A DNA stretch of 6,898 nucleotides from QHBQ01 sp038230695 (lineage in GTDB: Bacteria; Chloroflexota; Chloroflexia; QHBQ01). Below, in pieces: positions 1-5,735 of the stretch. The notes beneath the pieces are model-generated. The model saw only the letters and a list, made by a program, of their open reading frames with translations, made no database searches and was not told the origin of the DNA. The translations under genes were made by a program, and so were the position numbers. Every line of letters begins with the position of its first letter. The stretch's first letter is position 1. The stretch lies in contig JBBRMT010000246.1 of NCBI GenBank assembly GCA_038230695.1, positions 1 to 6,898 on the forward strand. The letters run 5' to 3'.

Positions 1-45
1 CGTGCTTTGCAGCACCGTCAGCGTTGCCGCCGCCTCGTCCACCAT
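1..45 (-). CDS. 5' end of an unidentified protein (partial, runs off the window)
   Basis: Only the first 15 codons are present, reading MVDEAAATLTVLQST from an ATG at 45. The start is supported by a full Shine-Dalgarno GGAGG (minus strand, 55-51) five bases upstream. The fragment is too short to name a family. It lies 118 bp downstream of the lipoprotein gene on the same strand, so it could belong to the same transcription unit. However, the gap holds a hairpin and two heptamer arrays. No signal peptide is evident in the visible part. Confidence 0.5.
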   Translation of the reverse strand, partial: MVDEAAATLTVLQST

Positions 46-60
46 CTATACCTCCGCTGT

Positions 61-81
61 AATGTAGAATGTAGAATGTAG
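61..81 (+). repeat. Heptamer tandem repeat, AATGTAG x3
   Basis: Three perfect copies of AATGTAG lie head to tail. Because 7 is not a multiple of 3, the TAG triplets at 65, 72 and 79 fall in all three plus-strand frames. A permutation of the same unit (GAATGTA) recurs as degenerate arrays at 6604-6638 and, inverted, at 6731-6765. Confidence 0.9.
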
Positions 82-87
82 ATCGGC

Positions 88-117
88 GTAGCAGGGCGAA
101 CCACGGTTCGCCGCTAC
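88..117. repeat. REP-like palindrome / hairpin
   Basis: An 8-bp arm at 95-102 (GGCGAACC) pairs with 105-112 (GGTTCGCC). After a two-base bulge (93-94), GTAGC at 88-92 pairs with GCTAC at 113-117. No T-run follows on either strand, so this resembles an interspersed palindromic repeat more than an intrinsic terminator. It sits between the lipoprotein gene and the next minus-strand gene. Confidence 0.55.
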
Positions 118-126
118 TCAATCATC

Positions 127-153
127 TTCAACTTTCAACTTTCAACTTTCAAC
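127..153 (-). repeat. Heptamer tandem repeat, TTTCAAC x3 plus a partial copy
   Basis: Three perfect TTTCAAC units (133-153) are preceded by a 6-base partial unit (127-132). Read on the minus strand the unit is GTTGAAA, which places TGA triplets (opposite TCA at 128, 135, 142, 149) in all three frames. The array begins 10 bases downstream of the lipoprotein stop codon. Confidence 0.9.
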
Positions 154-163
154 TCGCTACTCG

Positions 164-1339
164 TCACTGCTTCTGCCCAAGCTGGATGATGGTAAAGGTA
201 TCGCCCAGATTCGAAGTAACTACCGAGTCGTTGCCCGCCCACACCAGGGTCTGGCCTTCGGGCAGCGAGAGGTCGGTCTCCTGGGCGCTGGTGTACACCT
301 CGGCAGGGTCACTGCCATCGGCGGCTACTACCCATATGCTGCGGGGTGGCTCGGAGGTGGCGGCGTAGTTGTGGGTAATATATATAATCTTGTCACCCGC
401 CGGACTCCACGCCGCGCCCACCGTAGTCGCCCCGCTCAATACCTCCGGCGGCGTGTTGGTCATCGCTTTGGGGAAGGGCAGCAGCAGCTTGCGGTCGCCT
501 GCCCTGAGAGGACTGAACCAGAGGATCGAACTGAACGTAGCGGTTATGATGTAGGTGCCGCGATTCTGCTCTACCAGCAACCGATCTCCCTGTGGTGAAG
601 GATGTAGCGCCGATACGCTCGGCTCGTCGGCCAGTCGCTTAAGGTTTGACCCATCCGCCTCGGCTATGTAAATGCCGCCTTGTGGCGCGGTGGTCGTAGT
701 TTTACTTATACTATATATGAAGTGAACGCTATCGGGGCTGGGGCGCACGAAGTCAGCCTGTTCACTCGAATTGCTGGCAGTGACGAACATAGCCGTGATG
801 GTCTTGCCGTCGCGCCCCACGTTCATAACCTGCTGCTTGCCACCTTGCCAGGCCAGAAAGTACAGGGCAGTGCCTTTGCTGTTCCAGGCCGGGCTGGTCA
901 ACCTGTCTATCCCACTCTGCTTCACCTCTACGTTCGCCCCACCGTTCGCGTCGCGGATGACGATGGCGCTGCCTGCCTGCTTGCCGTCGGCGCTGCTGAG
1001 GCAGTAGGCAAACGCGCTACTGTCGGGCGACCACTCCACCTGCGCCACCTCAGCGCCTGGTGGCAAAATCAGGTTGACCGCGCTGACCGCATCACCCTTC
1101 GCCATCTCTACCATGCTCATAGCCATACCGTCGTTCATCACCAGCATTTTACTGCCGTCGGGCGAAGGCCAGTAGTTACGAATCGGGTTGCCCATCTTCA
1201 GGGTGCGGGTCTTTGCCACCAGTTGTGTAGGGCTGAGATCCTTCAACCCGGTTGCCTGGCCACCGCCGCTATCGCAGCTAGCCAGCAGGAGTAGGGCTAG
1301 CAGCGGTATCAGTAGCAGGCTGCTTCTAATCAGCCTCAT
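164..1339 (-). CDS. TolB/WD40-like beta-propeller lipoprotein
   Basis: Predicted exported lipoprotein of about 391 residues. From the ATG at 1339 the protein has Arg residues, a Leu-rich hydrophobic stretch and a lipobox LASC, with Cys22 as the likely lipidated residue. A Gly/Ser-rich linker follows. The rest consists of recurring propeller-blade motifs of the PD40/TolB kind: PSPDGSKMLV, WSPDSSAFAY, WNSKGTALYF, PSPDSVHFIY, PSPQGDRLLV and WSPAGDKIIY, spaced about 45 to 60 residues apart. Such domains act outside the membrane in protein-protein contacts; no catalytic residues are evident and the partner is unknown. A GTG at 1345 would add two residues. I prefer the ATG because AGGA lies seven bases before it. 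The promoter is directly upstream (1395-1423). The propeller fold is an inference from the motifs. Confidence 0.85.
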   Translation of the reverse strand: MRLIRSSLLLIPLLALLLLASCDSGGGQATGLKDLSPTQLVAKTRTLKMGNPIRNYWPSPDGSKMLVMNDGMAMSMVEMAKGDAVSAVNLILPPGAEVAQVEWSPDSSAFAYCLSSADGKQAGSAIVIRDANGGANVEVKQSGIDRLTSPAWNSKGTALYFLAWQGGKQQVMNVGRDGKTITAMFVTASNSSEQADFVRPSPDSVHFIYSISKTTTTAPQGGIYIAEADGSNLKRLADEPSVSALHPSPQGDRLLVEQNRGTYIITATFSSILWFSPLRAGDRKLLLPFPKAMTNTPPEVLSGATTVGAAWSPAGDKIIYITHNYAATSEPPRSIWVVAADGSDPAEVYTSAQETDLSLPEGQTLVWAGNDSVVTSNLGDTFTIIQLGQKQ

Positions 1340-1394
1340 CGGCACATCCTTTCCTTACCACCCAGTCTGGCAGCGGACGCTCCACGTTTGCCCT

Positions 1395-1423
1395 ATTATA
1401 CTCTGTGCCGATTATCCGCGCAA
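1395..1423 (-). promoter_or_regulatory. Sigma-70-type promoter of the lipoprotein gene
   Basis: On the minus strand the -35 is TTGCGC (1423-1418), followed by a 17-bp spacer and a perfect -10 TATAAT (1400-1395). Transcription would begin near 1388, giving a leader of about 50 bases. The -35 boxes of this promoter and the divergent ankyrin-gene promoter are only five bases apart. The stretch TATAATAGGGCA is identical in the SLH-operon promoter. Confidence 0.7.
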
Positions 1424-1428
1424 AGGGA

Positions 1429-1457
1429 TTGACAAACTAGCACATATGTGCTAAGAT
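1429..1457 (+). promoter_or_regulatory. Sigma-70-type promoter of the ankyrin-repeat gene
   Basis: A perfect -35 TTGACA (1429-1434), a 17-bp spacer and a -10 TAAGAT (1452-1457, 4 of 6 consensus) give a strong-looking promoter. The start point would be near 1464 with a leader of about 35 bases. The spacer is almost filled by a perfect palindrome, so the promoter is probably repressible. Confidence 0.75.
1438..1453. promoter_or_regulatory. 16-bp perfect palindromic operator candidate
   Basis: TAGCACATATGTGCTA equals its own reverse complement. It starts four bases after the -35 box and overlaps the first two bases of the -10 box. A dimeric repressor bound here would block RNA polymerase at the ankyrin promoter and might also affect the divergent promoter. 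The cognate regulator is not in the window. Compact symmetric operators in the promoter spacer are common for ArsR-, MarR- or TetR-type repressors, but the sequence does not say which applies. Confidence 0.7.
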
Positions 1458-1483
1458 GTTGATGCGAAGGTTAAATCAATTAA

Positions 1484-1516
1484 AGGAGAACAATGAGCAA
1501 TGGAGATTACCCCTGA
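1484..1516 (+). promoter_or_regulatory. Ribosome-binding site with two competing ATGs
   Basis: AGGAG (1484-1488) is followed by ATG at 1493 (4-base spacing) and ATG at 1500 (11-base spacing). The first ATG reads only MSNGDYP and then TGA (1514-1516). The second opens the ankyrin protein. Neither spacing is ideal. The overlapping short frame could be a leader peptide that tunes initiation, or chance. Deleting one base between the ATGs would fuse MSN to EITPEAEQ, so a one-base sequence error is also possible. Confidence 0.45.
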
Positions 1517-2000
1517 AGCCGAACAGATTACCACTGCGGCGATGAATGGCGACACCGCTACCGTGCTTGCCATGCTCGACCGCGACCGCGGCCTGCTGAA
1601 CGTTTGCGGCATTGGCGGCTGGCCGCCGTTGCACCTGACCGCCTACTTTGGCAAGCGGGAGGCCGCCGAGGCACTGCTGGAGCGCGGCGCGGATGTCCAT
1701 GCCCGCTCGTGCAACGATAACGTCAACCACCCGCTGCACGCTGCCGCTGCCAACCGGCAGGTTGCGCTCTGCAAACTGCTGCTCGACCACGGCGCGGACA
1801 TTGAGGCCCCACAAGAGGGCGGCTACACCGCGATGCACGAGGCGGCGCAGAACGGCGACATTCCACTTATCACCCTGCTGCTTGAGCGTGGCGCGAACGT
1901 CAACCCCCGTGTTGCGGGCAAAACCCCGCTAAACCTCGCGCTGGAAGCCAGGCGGCAGGAAGCTGCCGACCTGCTGCGGCAGTATGGGGCAGTTGAATAG
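1500..2000 (+). CDS. Small ankyrin-repeat protein
   Basis: A 166-residue protein made almost wholly of ankyrin repeats, with no signal peptide or membrane segment, so probably cytoplasmic and a protein-binding scaffold. Repeats are visible at about residues 9-36 (degenerate N-cap), 40-69 (PLHLTAYFGKREAAEALLER), 76-104 (PLHAAAANRQVALCKLLLDH), 107-136 (AMHEAAQNGDIPLITLLLER) and 138-164 (C-cap, PLNLALEARRQEAADLL). The hallmarks are the (T/P)xLHxAA turn and the LLLxxGADV beta-hairpin. The start at 1500 is the first ATG after an in-frame TGA at 1494-1496. The gene stands alone, is driven by a promoter with a palindromic operator, and ends just before a hairpin terminator. The bound partner cannot be told from sequence. 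Confidence 0.9.
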   Translation: MEITPEAEQITTAAMNGDTATVLAMLDRDRGLLNVCGIGGWPPLHLTAYFGKREAAEALLERGADVHARSCNDNVNHPLHAAAANRQVALCKLLLDHGADIEAPQEGGYTAMHEAAQNGDIPLITLLLERGANVNPRVAGKTPLNLALEARRQEAADLLRQYGAVE

Positions 2001-2009
2001 CAGGTGCTA

Positions 2010-2049
2010 AAATGCACCCCTCGCTCAATGTAGAACGAGGGGTGCATTT
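2010..2049. terminator. Bidirectional intrinsic terminator between convergent genes
   Basis: A perfect 14-bp stem (2010-2023 pairing with 2036-2049, AAATGCACCCCTCG and its complement) has a 12-base loop. It lies 9 bases after the ankyrin stop and 7 bases beyond the end of the converging secreted-protein gene. The stem ends in ATTT on the plus strand, followed by a T-rich stretch (2053-2060), and in TTTT on the minus strand, so it can serve both directions. The loop contains AATGTAG, the unit of the heptamer array at 61-81. Confidence 0.85.
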
Positions 2050-2056
2050 GCGTTAT

Positions 2057-2806
2057 TTATCCTAACGGAGCTGCCGTTCCGATGGCGGGAGGCATTGTCG
2101 GCCATGGTATTGGCGTACTTGAGAACGGAGTGGCCCTACGATTCATAGGCGTGGGTATCGCTGCTGTAGCTGCGATGTCGCCATAATGGTGTTGCGTAGG
2201 AGGTTCAGGTGTGCAGGCATGAGGTTGAGGCTCGACTTCGCCCGGAGTATCATTGGGTAGGGTAGGGTCATTAAGTGCAATCCTAAGTAGGCCGCCATTT
2301 ACTACACCGATCGTCGAAGTAGCATTCGCAGCCCATTCGTCAAAGACGTAGACCACGTACTTGAAGTGAGGCGAAGCAGTGTTCGTTCCATAGCCAACCC
2401 GCCCAAAGTCTCCTTTGAGGATAACCAGCATCAGGGGTGGCTTTTCAATAGTACCAAAGTAGATACAGTCAAGGCCAAGCGCACCTAGCTCGTCGTTGGT
2501 GATCGAGCGAGTAAGCATCACCTGGGGAACGCCACTATATATCGCCGCCCGGTGTTGGGCAAACTCTACCGCAAACTGTCCCACCTGTTCGGAAGTTGCG
2601 CCGAGTAGGTTGGCGACACCGTAGTGGTAACCATGGCTGTTGGTACTGGCCGGGGTCGGAGGGGAGAATATGCCACTTGGATAGTCGCCAACTACTTGCC
2701 CCACACCCGATGTCGAGGCAGTAGTACCTGCACGGCTGCCTCCCGCCCCGGCAATGAGGAGTAGCGATGCTAGTCCCATGATCACGAGAACGATTCGCGT
2801 TTTCAC
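2057..2806 (-). CDS. Small secreted protein with Pro/Thr-rich tail, function unknown
   Basis: Not recognised. About 249 residues. The N terminus (MKTR, then the hydrophobic run IVLVIMGLASLLLIAGAGG) is a signal peptide, so the protein is exported. The middle, about residues 60-180, looks folded (AVEFAQHRAAIYSG, LMLVILKGDFGRVGYG, FKYVVYVFDEW). The last 60 or so residues are rich in Pro, Thr and Ala and probably disordered. There are only two Cys in the mature part. Start choice: an ATG at 2812 abuts the Shine-Dalgarno with no spacing, whereas the GTG at 2806 has six bases, so I prefer GTG; the ATG would add two residues. The start is 11 bases after the SLH gene stop, which indicates co-transcription and a shared cell-surface role. 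Confidence 0.8.
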   Translation of the reverse strand: MKTRIVLVIMGLASLLLIAGAGGSRAGTTASTSGVGQVVGDYPSGIFSPPTPASTNSHGYHYGVANLLGATSEQVGQFAVEFAQHRAAIYSGVPQVMLTRSITNDELGALGLDCIYFGTIEKPPLMLVILKGDFGRVGYGTNTASPHFKYVVYVFDEWAANATSTIGVVNGGLLRIALNDPTLPNDTPGEVEPQPHACTPEPPTQHHYGDIAATAAIPTPMNRRATPFSSTPIPWPTMPPAIGTAAPLG

Positions 2807-2812
2807 TGTCAT

Positions 2813-2819
2813 CCTCCTT
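2813..2819 (-). promoter_or_regulatory. Strong Shine-Dalgarno of the secreted-protein gene
   Basis: AAGGAGG on the minus strand overlaps the TAA stop of the SLH gene (TAAGGAGG). It directly touches the ATG at 2812 and sits six bases before the GTG at 2806, which favours the GTG start. Its overlap with the stop codon fits translational coupling of the two genes. Confidence 0.8.
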
Positions 2820-4222
2820 AGTAGTTGATTGACCAGCTATTGTTGGTGCATCCGCTAACGCTACCAAACCCTGTTACCCAAGGCACCATGGTATAATCTG
2901 GACACCAGTAGCCCCATGAGCCGTTTGAGCGAACTTGTGCCAGAGACACATTTATGTTGCCATAGTGTATACTGGGGTCATGAGCTTCACCACCTACAGC
3001 CACGTAGGGGAGTGTAGGCGATATATAGCCTGTCGTGTTGATAGCCTGGCACGTCGATTCGCAGTAAGTTTGTGTCCATAGGCCATTGCTGGCAATATCC
3101 TCGAATCCATACAAACCATTCGGGTACAAAGTGATGCCAGTGACCAGCCCATTGCGGTAATCAGCTTGTGTACCATCCTGATAGGCCCAGTAAGGGTTAT
3201 AGGAACAGGAGGAAGGGCAATTTGCCTGTGGGCCAGCCTCGGAAAAATAGCCGTTGTACTCGTCTGTTGTGCCAACTGGCACAGCTGTGTACAACCCCGA
3301 GAATGGTTGCGGCACGGTTACGTAGGCGATTACCCCGTCATGCCATCCACCAGTTCCCTCGTATCCTGTACCATGGGATCCACCGTTTCTTGAGAAGACT
3401 TGGCCGAGGATAGCACCGTATGGCTGGCCGACCTGCGTACTATAAGCATGAGATATGTACATCATGGCATCAGAGCGGGGAGACTGGTTGTTGGGGAAGA
3501 AACAGGGGAAACCGACACAGGTTATGTTCAGGTTTTGGGGAAACTGACTTATTGCATCGTGCATCACGAGCCTTTCCACATACTGAAAACAATAACTGCA
3601 ATTTCCTATGTCGGAGAAATCTGCAGACCTGAGCGAAGTATCGGTGAAGCCACCGGCATTCGAGGTCAGATGGGCTATATCCCCGCGAATGATAATACGG
3701 TTAGGGATGAAAGTACCGTTGCCATAGCCAGTGATAATCCCCCTATTGTAAGCAGTCTCAATCGCACCGTAGGCCCAGAAACTAGGCGGCACATCGCTGA
3801 AGTGAGGCCCGCCAGTAGTGTTTATTGGCCATTGGAAGGTAGTTACCAGTATCTGGCAGAACTCGGCGCGGGTAATGAACTTGTTTGGTAGGAAACATGG
3901 CGAATCCACACCCTGACCGGTACAGGTTGCTCCGGTATAGCCATGAATAAAGCCAACAGATGTCAATCCCTTCAGCACATAGCAAAAGTAGGCATCTTTT
4001 GCTACATCGCTGAAGTTTGGAGTAGAGTTGCATGGGCTGGCAACAAATGAGAAGCTGTTGGTATGGAGATTTGCTGGGTTAGCAGTAGTGAGGATCGTTT
4101 TTGGTTGAGAGGGCGAGTTAGGCGCAGATGCTGCCTGTGTTGCTGAGGCGAAGACAAAAAGAAGGCAAAGTGCTACTGTTATCGAAAGTAGCTGAGGGGG
4201 GGGTAGTAGATTGGGCTTTCAT
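2818..4222 (-). CDS. Secreted protein with three SLH domains (frameshifted in a C8 tract near the start)
   Basis: If one base is dropped from the C-run at 4203-4196, the ATG at 4222 opens a 467-residue protein. As assembled, the ATG frame ends after about 35 codons. The long frame has no ATG, GTG or TTG before the GTG at 3978, which would delete the signal peptide and half of the first SLH domain. Reconstructed layout: signal peptide (MKAQSTTPPQ, then LLSITVALCLLFVFASA, cut near residues 27-33); linker; SLH1 from about 69 (NFSDVAKDAY, ITRAEF at 116-121); SLH2 from 141 (FSDVPPSFWAYGAIE, IIRGDI); SLH3 from 202 (FSDIGNCSYCFQYVE). A C-terminal region of about 205 residues of unknown fold follows, rich in Gly, Tyr, Asn and paired Cys (CPSSC, CESTC). 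SLH domains normally anchor proteins to cell-wall polymers. First gene of an operon; base composition looks less GC-rich than the hydrolase and ankyrin genes. Confidence 0.8.
4196..4203 (-). repeat. C8 homopolymer tract inside the SLH gene
   Basis: Eight consecutive Cs on the coding strand occupy codons 7-9 of the SLH gene. Seven Cs join the ATG at 4222 to the signal peptide and SLH domains; eight Cs do not. Tracts like this near the start codon of surface-protein genes are typical sites of slipped-strand phase variation or polymerase slippage. They are also frequent sequencing-error sites. Confidence 0.85.
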
Positions 4223-4231
4223 AACTTAAGA

Positions 4232-4250
4232 CCCCCTTAGCTGATAAGGG
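4232..4250 (-). promoter_or_regulatory. Leader hairpin over the SLH gene ribosome-binding region
   Basis: In the SLH transcript CCCTTA (4250-4245) pairs with TAAGGG (4239-4234) around a 5-base loop. The 3' arm is part of TAAGGGGG, the only purine-rich Shine-Dalgarno candidate before the ATG at 4222 (about nine bases away). The hairpin could hide the site and lower initiation. The stem has only six pairs, so the effect is uncertain. Confidence 0.35.
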
Positions 4251-4284
4251 CTACCAGTCGTTGTTCATTCGCGTTCTCTGCCCT

Positions 4285-4313
4285 ATTATAGCATACCTCC
4301 TACGCAAATGCAA
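4285..4313 (-). promoter_or_regulatory. Sigma-70-type promoter of the SLH/secreted-protein operon
   Basis: Minus strand: -35 TTGCAT (4313-4308), 17-bp spacer, -10 TATAAT (4290-4285) with an upstream TGC, so also an extended -10. The start would be near 4278, giving a leader of about 55 bases. TATAATAGGGCA is identical to the lipoprotein promoter. Confidence 0.8.
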
Positions 4314-4351
4314 GAGGTTTTTGCACCGGTTTCGGTCAATAAGAAATTTTC

Positions 4352-4367
4352 AACATTGCACAATGTT
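4352..4367. promoter_or_regulatory. Inverted repeat in the divergent control region, possible operator
   Basis: AACATTG and CAATGTT form 7-bp arms around a 2-base centre. The site lies about 40 bp upstream of the SLH -35 box and about 85 bp upstream of the hydrolase -10 box. A nearby direct repeat CACCGGTT occurs at 4324-4331 and 4383-4390. Position and symmetry suit a dimeric regulator, but nothing identifies one. Confidence 0.4.
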
Positions 4368-4449
4368 CCAACAGGGAGTGAACACCGGTTCCATGTTATG
4401 TTAGGATTGTCGCTGGCTCTGATTTAGCCTACTGTGTTGCCCAGCCTTA

Positions 4450-4458
4450 TGTTATAAT
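4450..4458 (+). promoter_or_regulatory. Extended -10 promoter of the alpha/beta hydrolase gene
   Basis: TGTTATAAT combines an extended -10 TGn with a perfect TATAAT (4453-4458). No good -35 box lies 16-18 bp upstream, which is normal for extended -10 promoters. The start would be near 4465, about 48 bases before the ATG at 4513. Confidence 0.65.
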
Positions 4459-4512
4459 AACGGCGTAGCATCTCCATTTGTTCCCTTATCCCGCGCTTTA
4501 TATGGAGGTAAG

Positions 4513-5694
4513 ATGACGAGCCAGATTGCCACCCCACCACCGACGGCTAAAGCTGCGCCACTGGCGATGCCACGCCCCTCGATGCTGTCATACTACGCCC
4601 GCCGCGTGATCGTGCAGCCAATTACCGTGGATATCGCCTTGCGCCTGCTGGGGGCTAAAGCCTTGCCCGGCTCGGCGCTGCTGCACTTCAGCGCCCAGGG
4701 GCTGCCCGCCAACGATGTGCGCCGCGCCATCGCCCGCGCCCGCAGCGTCAACAACTGGGTGGAGGGTTGGCGCACCGTCGCCAACGAGCGCGAACAAGAG
4801 GGCCACCGCCTGATGGAGCAGGGTTATACCGTCAGCGCATCGCGTTGCTTCTTCTACGCCGCACTTGCATATCACTTCGCCCAGTTTATCTACTTCAACG
4901 ACCTTGCCGACAAGCAGGCCATTCACCACCGCAGCGTGGAGTGTTACCAGTTGGCGGCGCGGATGTTCGAGCCGCCCGCCCAGCGCGTGGAGATCCCCTT
5001 TCGCGGCATCACCATGCCCGGCTATCTGCGCGTACCCCGCGATGTTAGCCACCCGCCCGTGGTCATAAACCTGAATGGCGCGGCGATGGCGAAGGAGCAG
5101 TTCCACCTCTGGGAGAACGAGTTTCTGGCGCGGGGGATGGCGACCCTCAGCTTCGATGGCCCAGGCAACGGCGAAACCTGGGCCAAAATGCCAATGGTGT
5201 TGGACTACGACAAGGTTGGTACGGCGTTGCTCGACTGGCTGGCGACCCGCCCCGAACTCGATAGCGAACACGTTGCCCTCAACGGGGTCAGCCTGGGCGG
5301 TTATCTCGCGCTGCTGATTGCCGCCAGCCGCGACCCGCGTATCCGCGTAATCTCCACCAATTGTGCGCCCTACAACATCGCCCGCGACTACGGCGTGGTG
5401 ATGCCACTGGTGCGCCGCGAAATTCGCTACCTCTTCCACTTCGACAATCGCGCCCTGCGGGCCGTGTTCCGCGCCAGCAAGACCGACCTAGCCAAAGCGA
5501 TTACCGTACCCGCGCTGATCATCGGCGGCGGGCGCGACATGATCGTGCCACCTCGCTCCAGCCAGCGCATCTACGCCGACCTGGCGGGCAAGAAGCAGAT
5601 GCTGCTCTACCCCAACGGCAGCCACATCTGTCACGAGGGCTTCCCCGACTTGCAGATGAAGCTGGCCGACTGGTTTGCTACATACATCCACTAA
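4513..5694 (+). CDS. Alpha/beta hydrolase, FrsA / 2,6-dihydroxypseudooxynicotine hydrolase-like
   Basis: Cytoplasmic serine hydrolase of 393 residues. A Pro/Ala-rich N terminus is followed by a helical region (about 70-155) and then an alpha/beta-hydrolase core (about 157-393). Visible catalytic features: nucleophile elbow GVSLGG with Ser260, acid in GGGRDMIVPP (Asp342) and base in NGSHICHEG (His371). An oxyanion-type strand VVINLNGA (about 183-190) and DGPGNGET (215-222) are also present. The helical N-terminal domain, the DGPG motif and the GSHxCH...ADW ending match the group containing FrsA-like esterases and carbon-carbon-cleaving pseudooxynicotine hydrolases. The substrate cannot be predicted. 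GGAGG (4504-4508) is four bases before the ATG, and an extended -10 promoter lies upstream. It is probably monocistronic and ends directly in a heptamer array. Some relatives hydrolyse esters, others C-C bonds. Confidence 0.88.
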   Translation: MTSQIATPPPTAKAAPLAMPRPSMLSYYARRVIVQPITVDIALRLLGAKALPGSALLHFSAQGLPANDVRRAIARARSVNNWVEGWRTVANEREQEGHRLMEQGYTVSASRCFFYAALAYHFAQFIYFNDLADKQAIHHRSVECYQLAARMFEPPAQRVEIPFRGITMPGYLRVPRDVSHPPVVINLNGAAMAKEQFHLWENEFLARGMATLSFDGPGNGETWAKMPMVLDYDKVGTALLDWLATRPELDSEHVALNGVSLGGYLALLIAASRDPRIRVISTNCAPYNIARDYGVVMPLVRREIRYLFHFDNRALRAVFRASKTDLAKAITVPALIIGGGRDMIVPPRSSQRIYADLAGKKQMLLYPNGSHICHEGFPDLQMKLADWFATYIH

Positions 5695-5722
5695 TGCTGA
5701 GTGCTGAGTGCTGAGTGCTGAG
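5695..5722 (+). repeat. Heptamer tandem repeat, TGCTGAG x4
   Basis: Four perfect copies start on the base after the hydrolase stop codon. TGA triplets at 5698, 5705, 5712 and 5719 cover all three plus-strand frames. The unit differs from the heptamers at 61 and 127 but has the same length and the same property of carrying a stop triplet. Confidence 0.95.
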
Positions 5723-5735
5723 TCAGGAGCCGAAG

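Noticed and set aside
88..117. Intrinsic terminator of the lipoprotein gene
   Set aside because: The hairpin has a bulge, almost no loop and no T-run on the minus strand, so it was listed as a REP-like palindrome instead.
61..153. Possible CRISPR array
   Set aside because: The repeats are 7 bp and directly adjacent, with no spacers of uniform length and no cas genes nearby.
680..1294. 204-codon plus-strand open frame
   Set aside because: It is antisense to the beta-propeller lipoprotein, whose lipobox and blade motifs are clear, and has no protein-like features of its own.
3400..3891. 163-codon plus-strand open frame
   Set aside because: It is antisense to the SLH gene, where three SLH motifs confirm the minus-strand frame.
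3976..3978. GTG at 3978 as the true SLH gene start
   Set aside because: It would cut SLH1 after FSDVAKDAYFCY and remove the signal peptide that is encoded, in the same frame, directly upstream; no ribosome-binding site precedes it.
4588..5439. Long open frame of 283 codons on the minus strand
   Set aside because: It lies antisense to the alpha/beta hydrolase, whose catalytic motifs are intact. The composition (Val, Ala, Gly and His rich) is that of a mirror frame of GC-rich coding sequence, and I see no domain in it.
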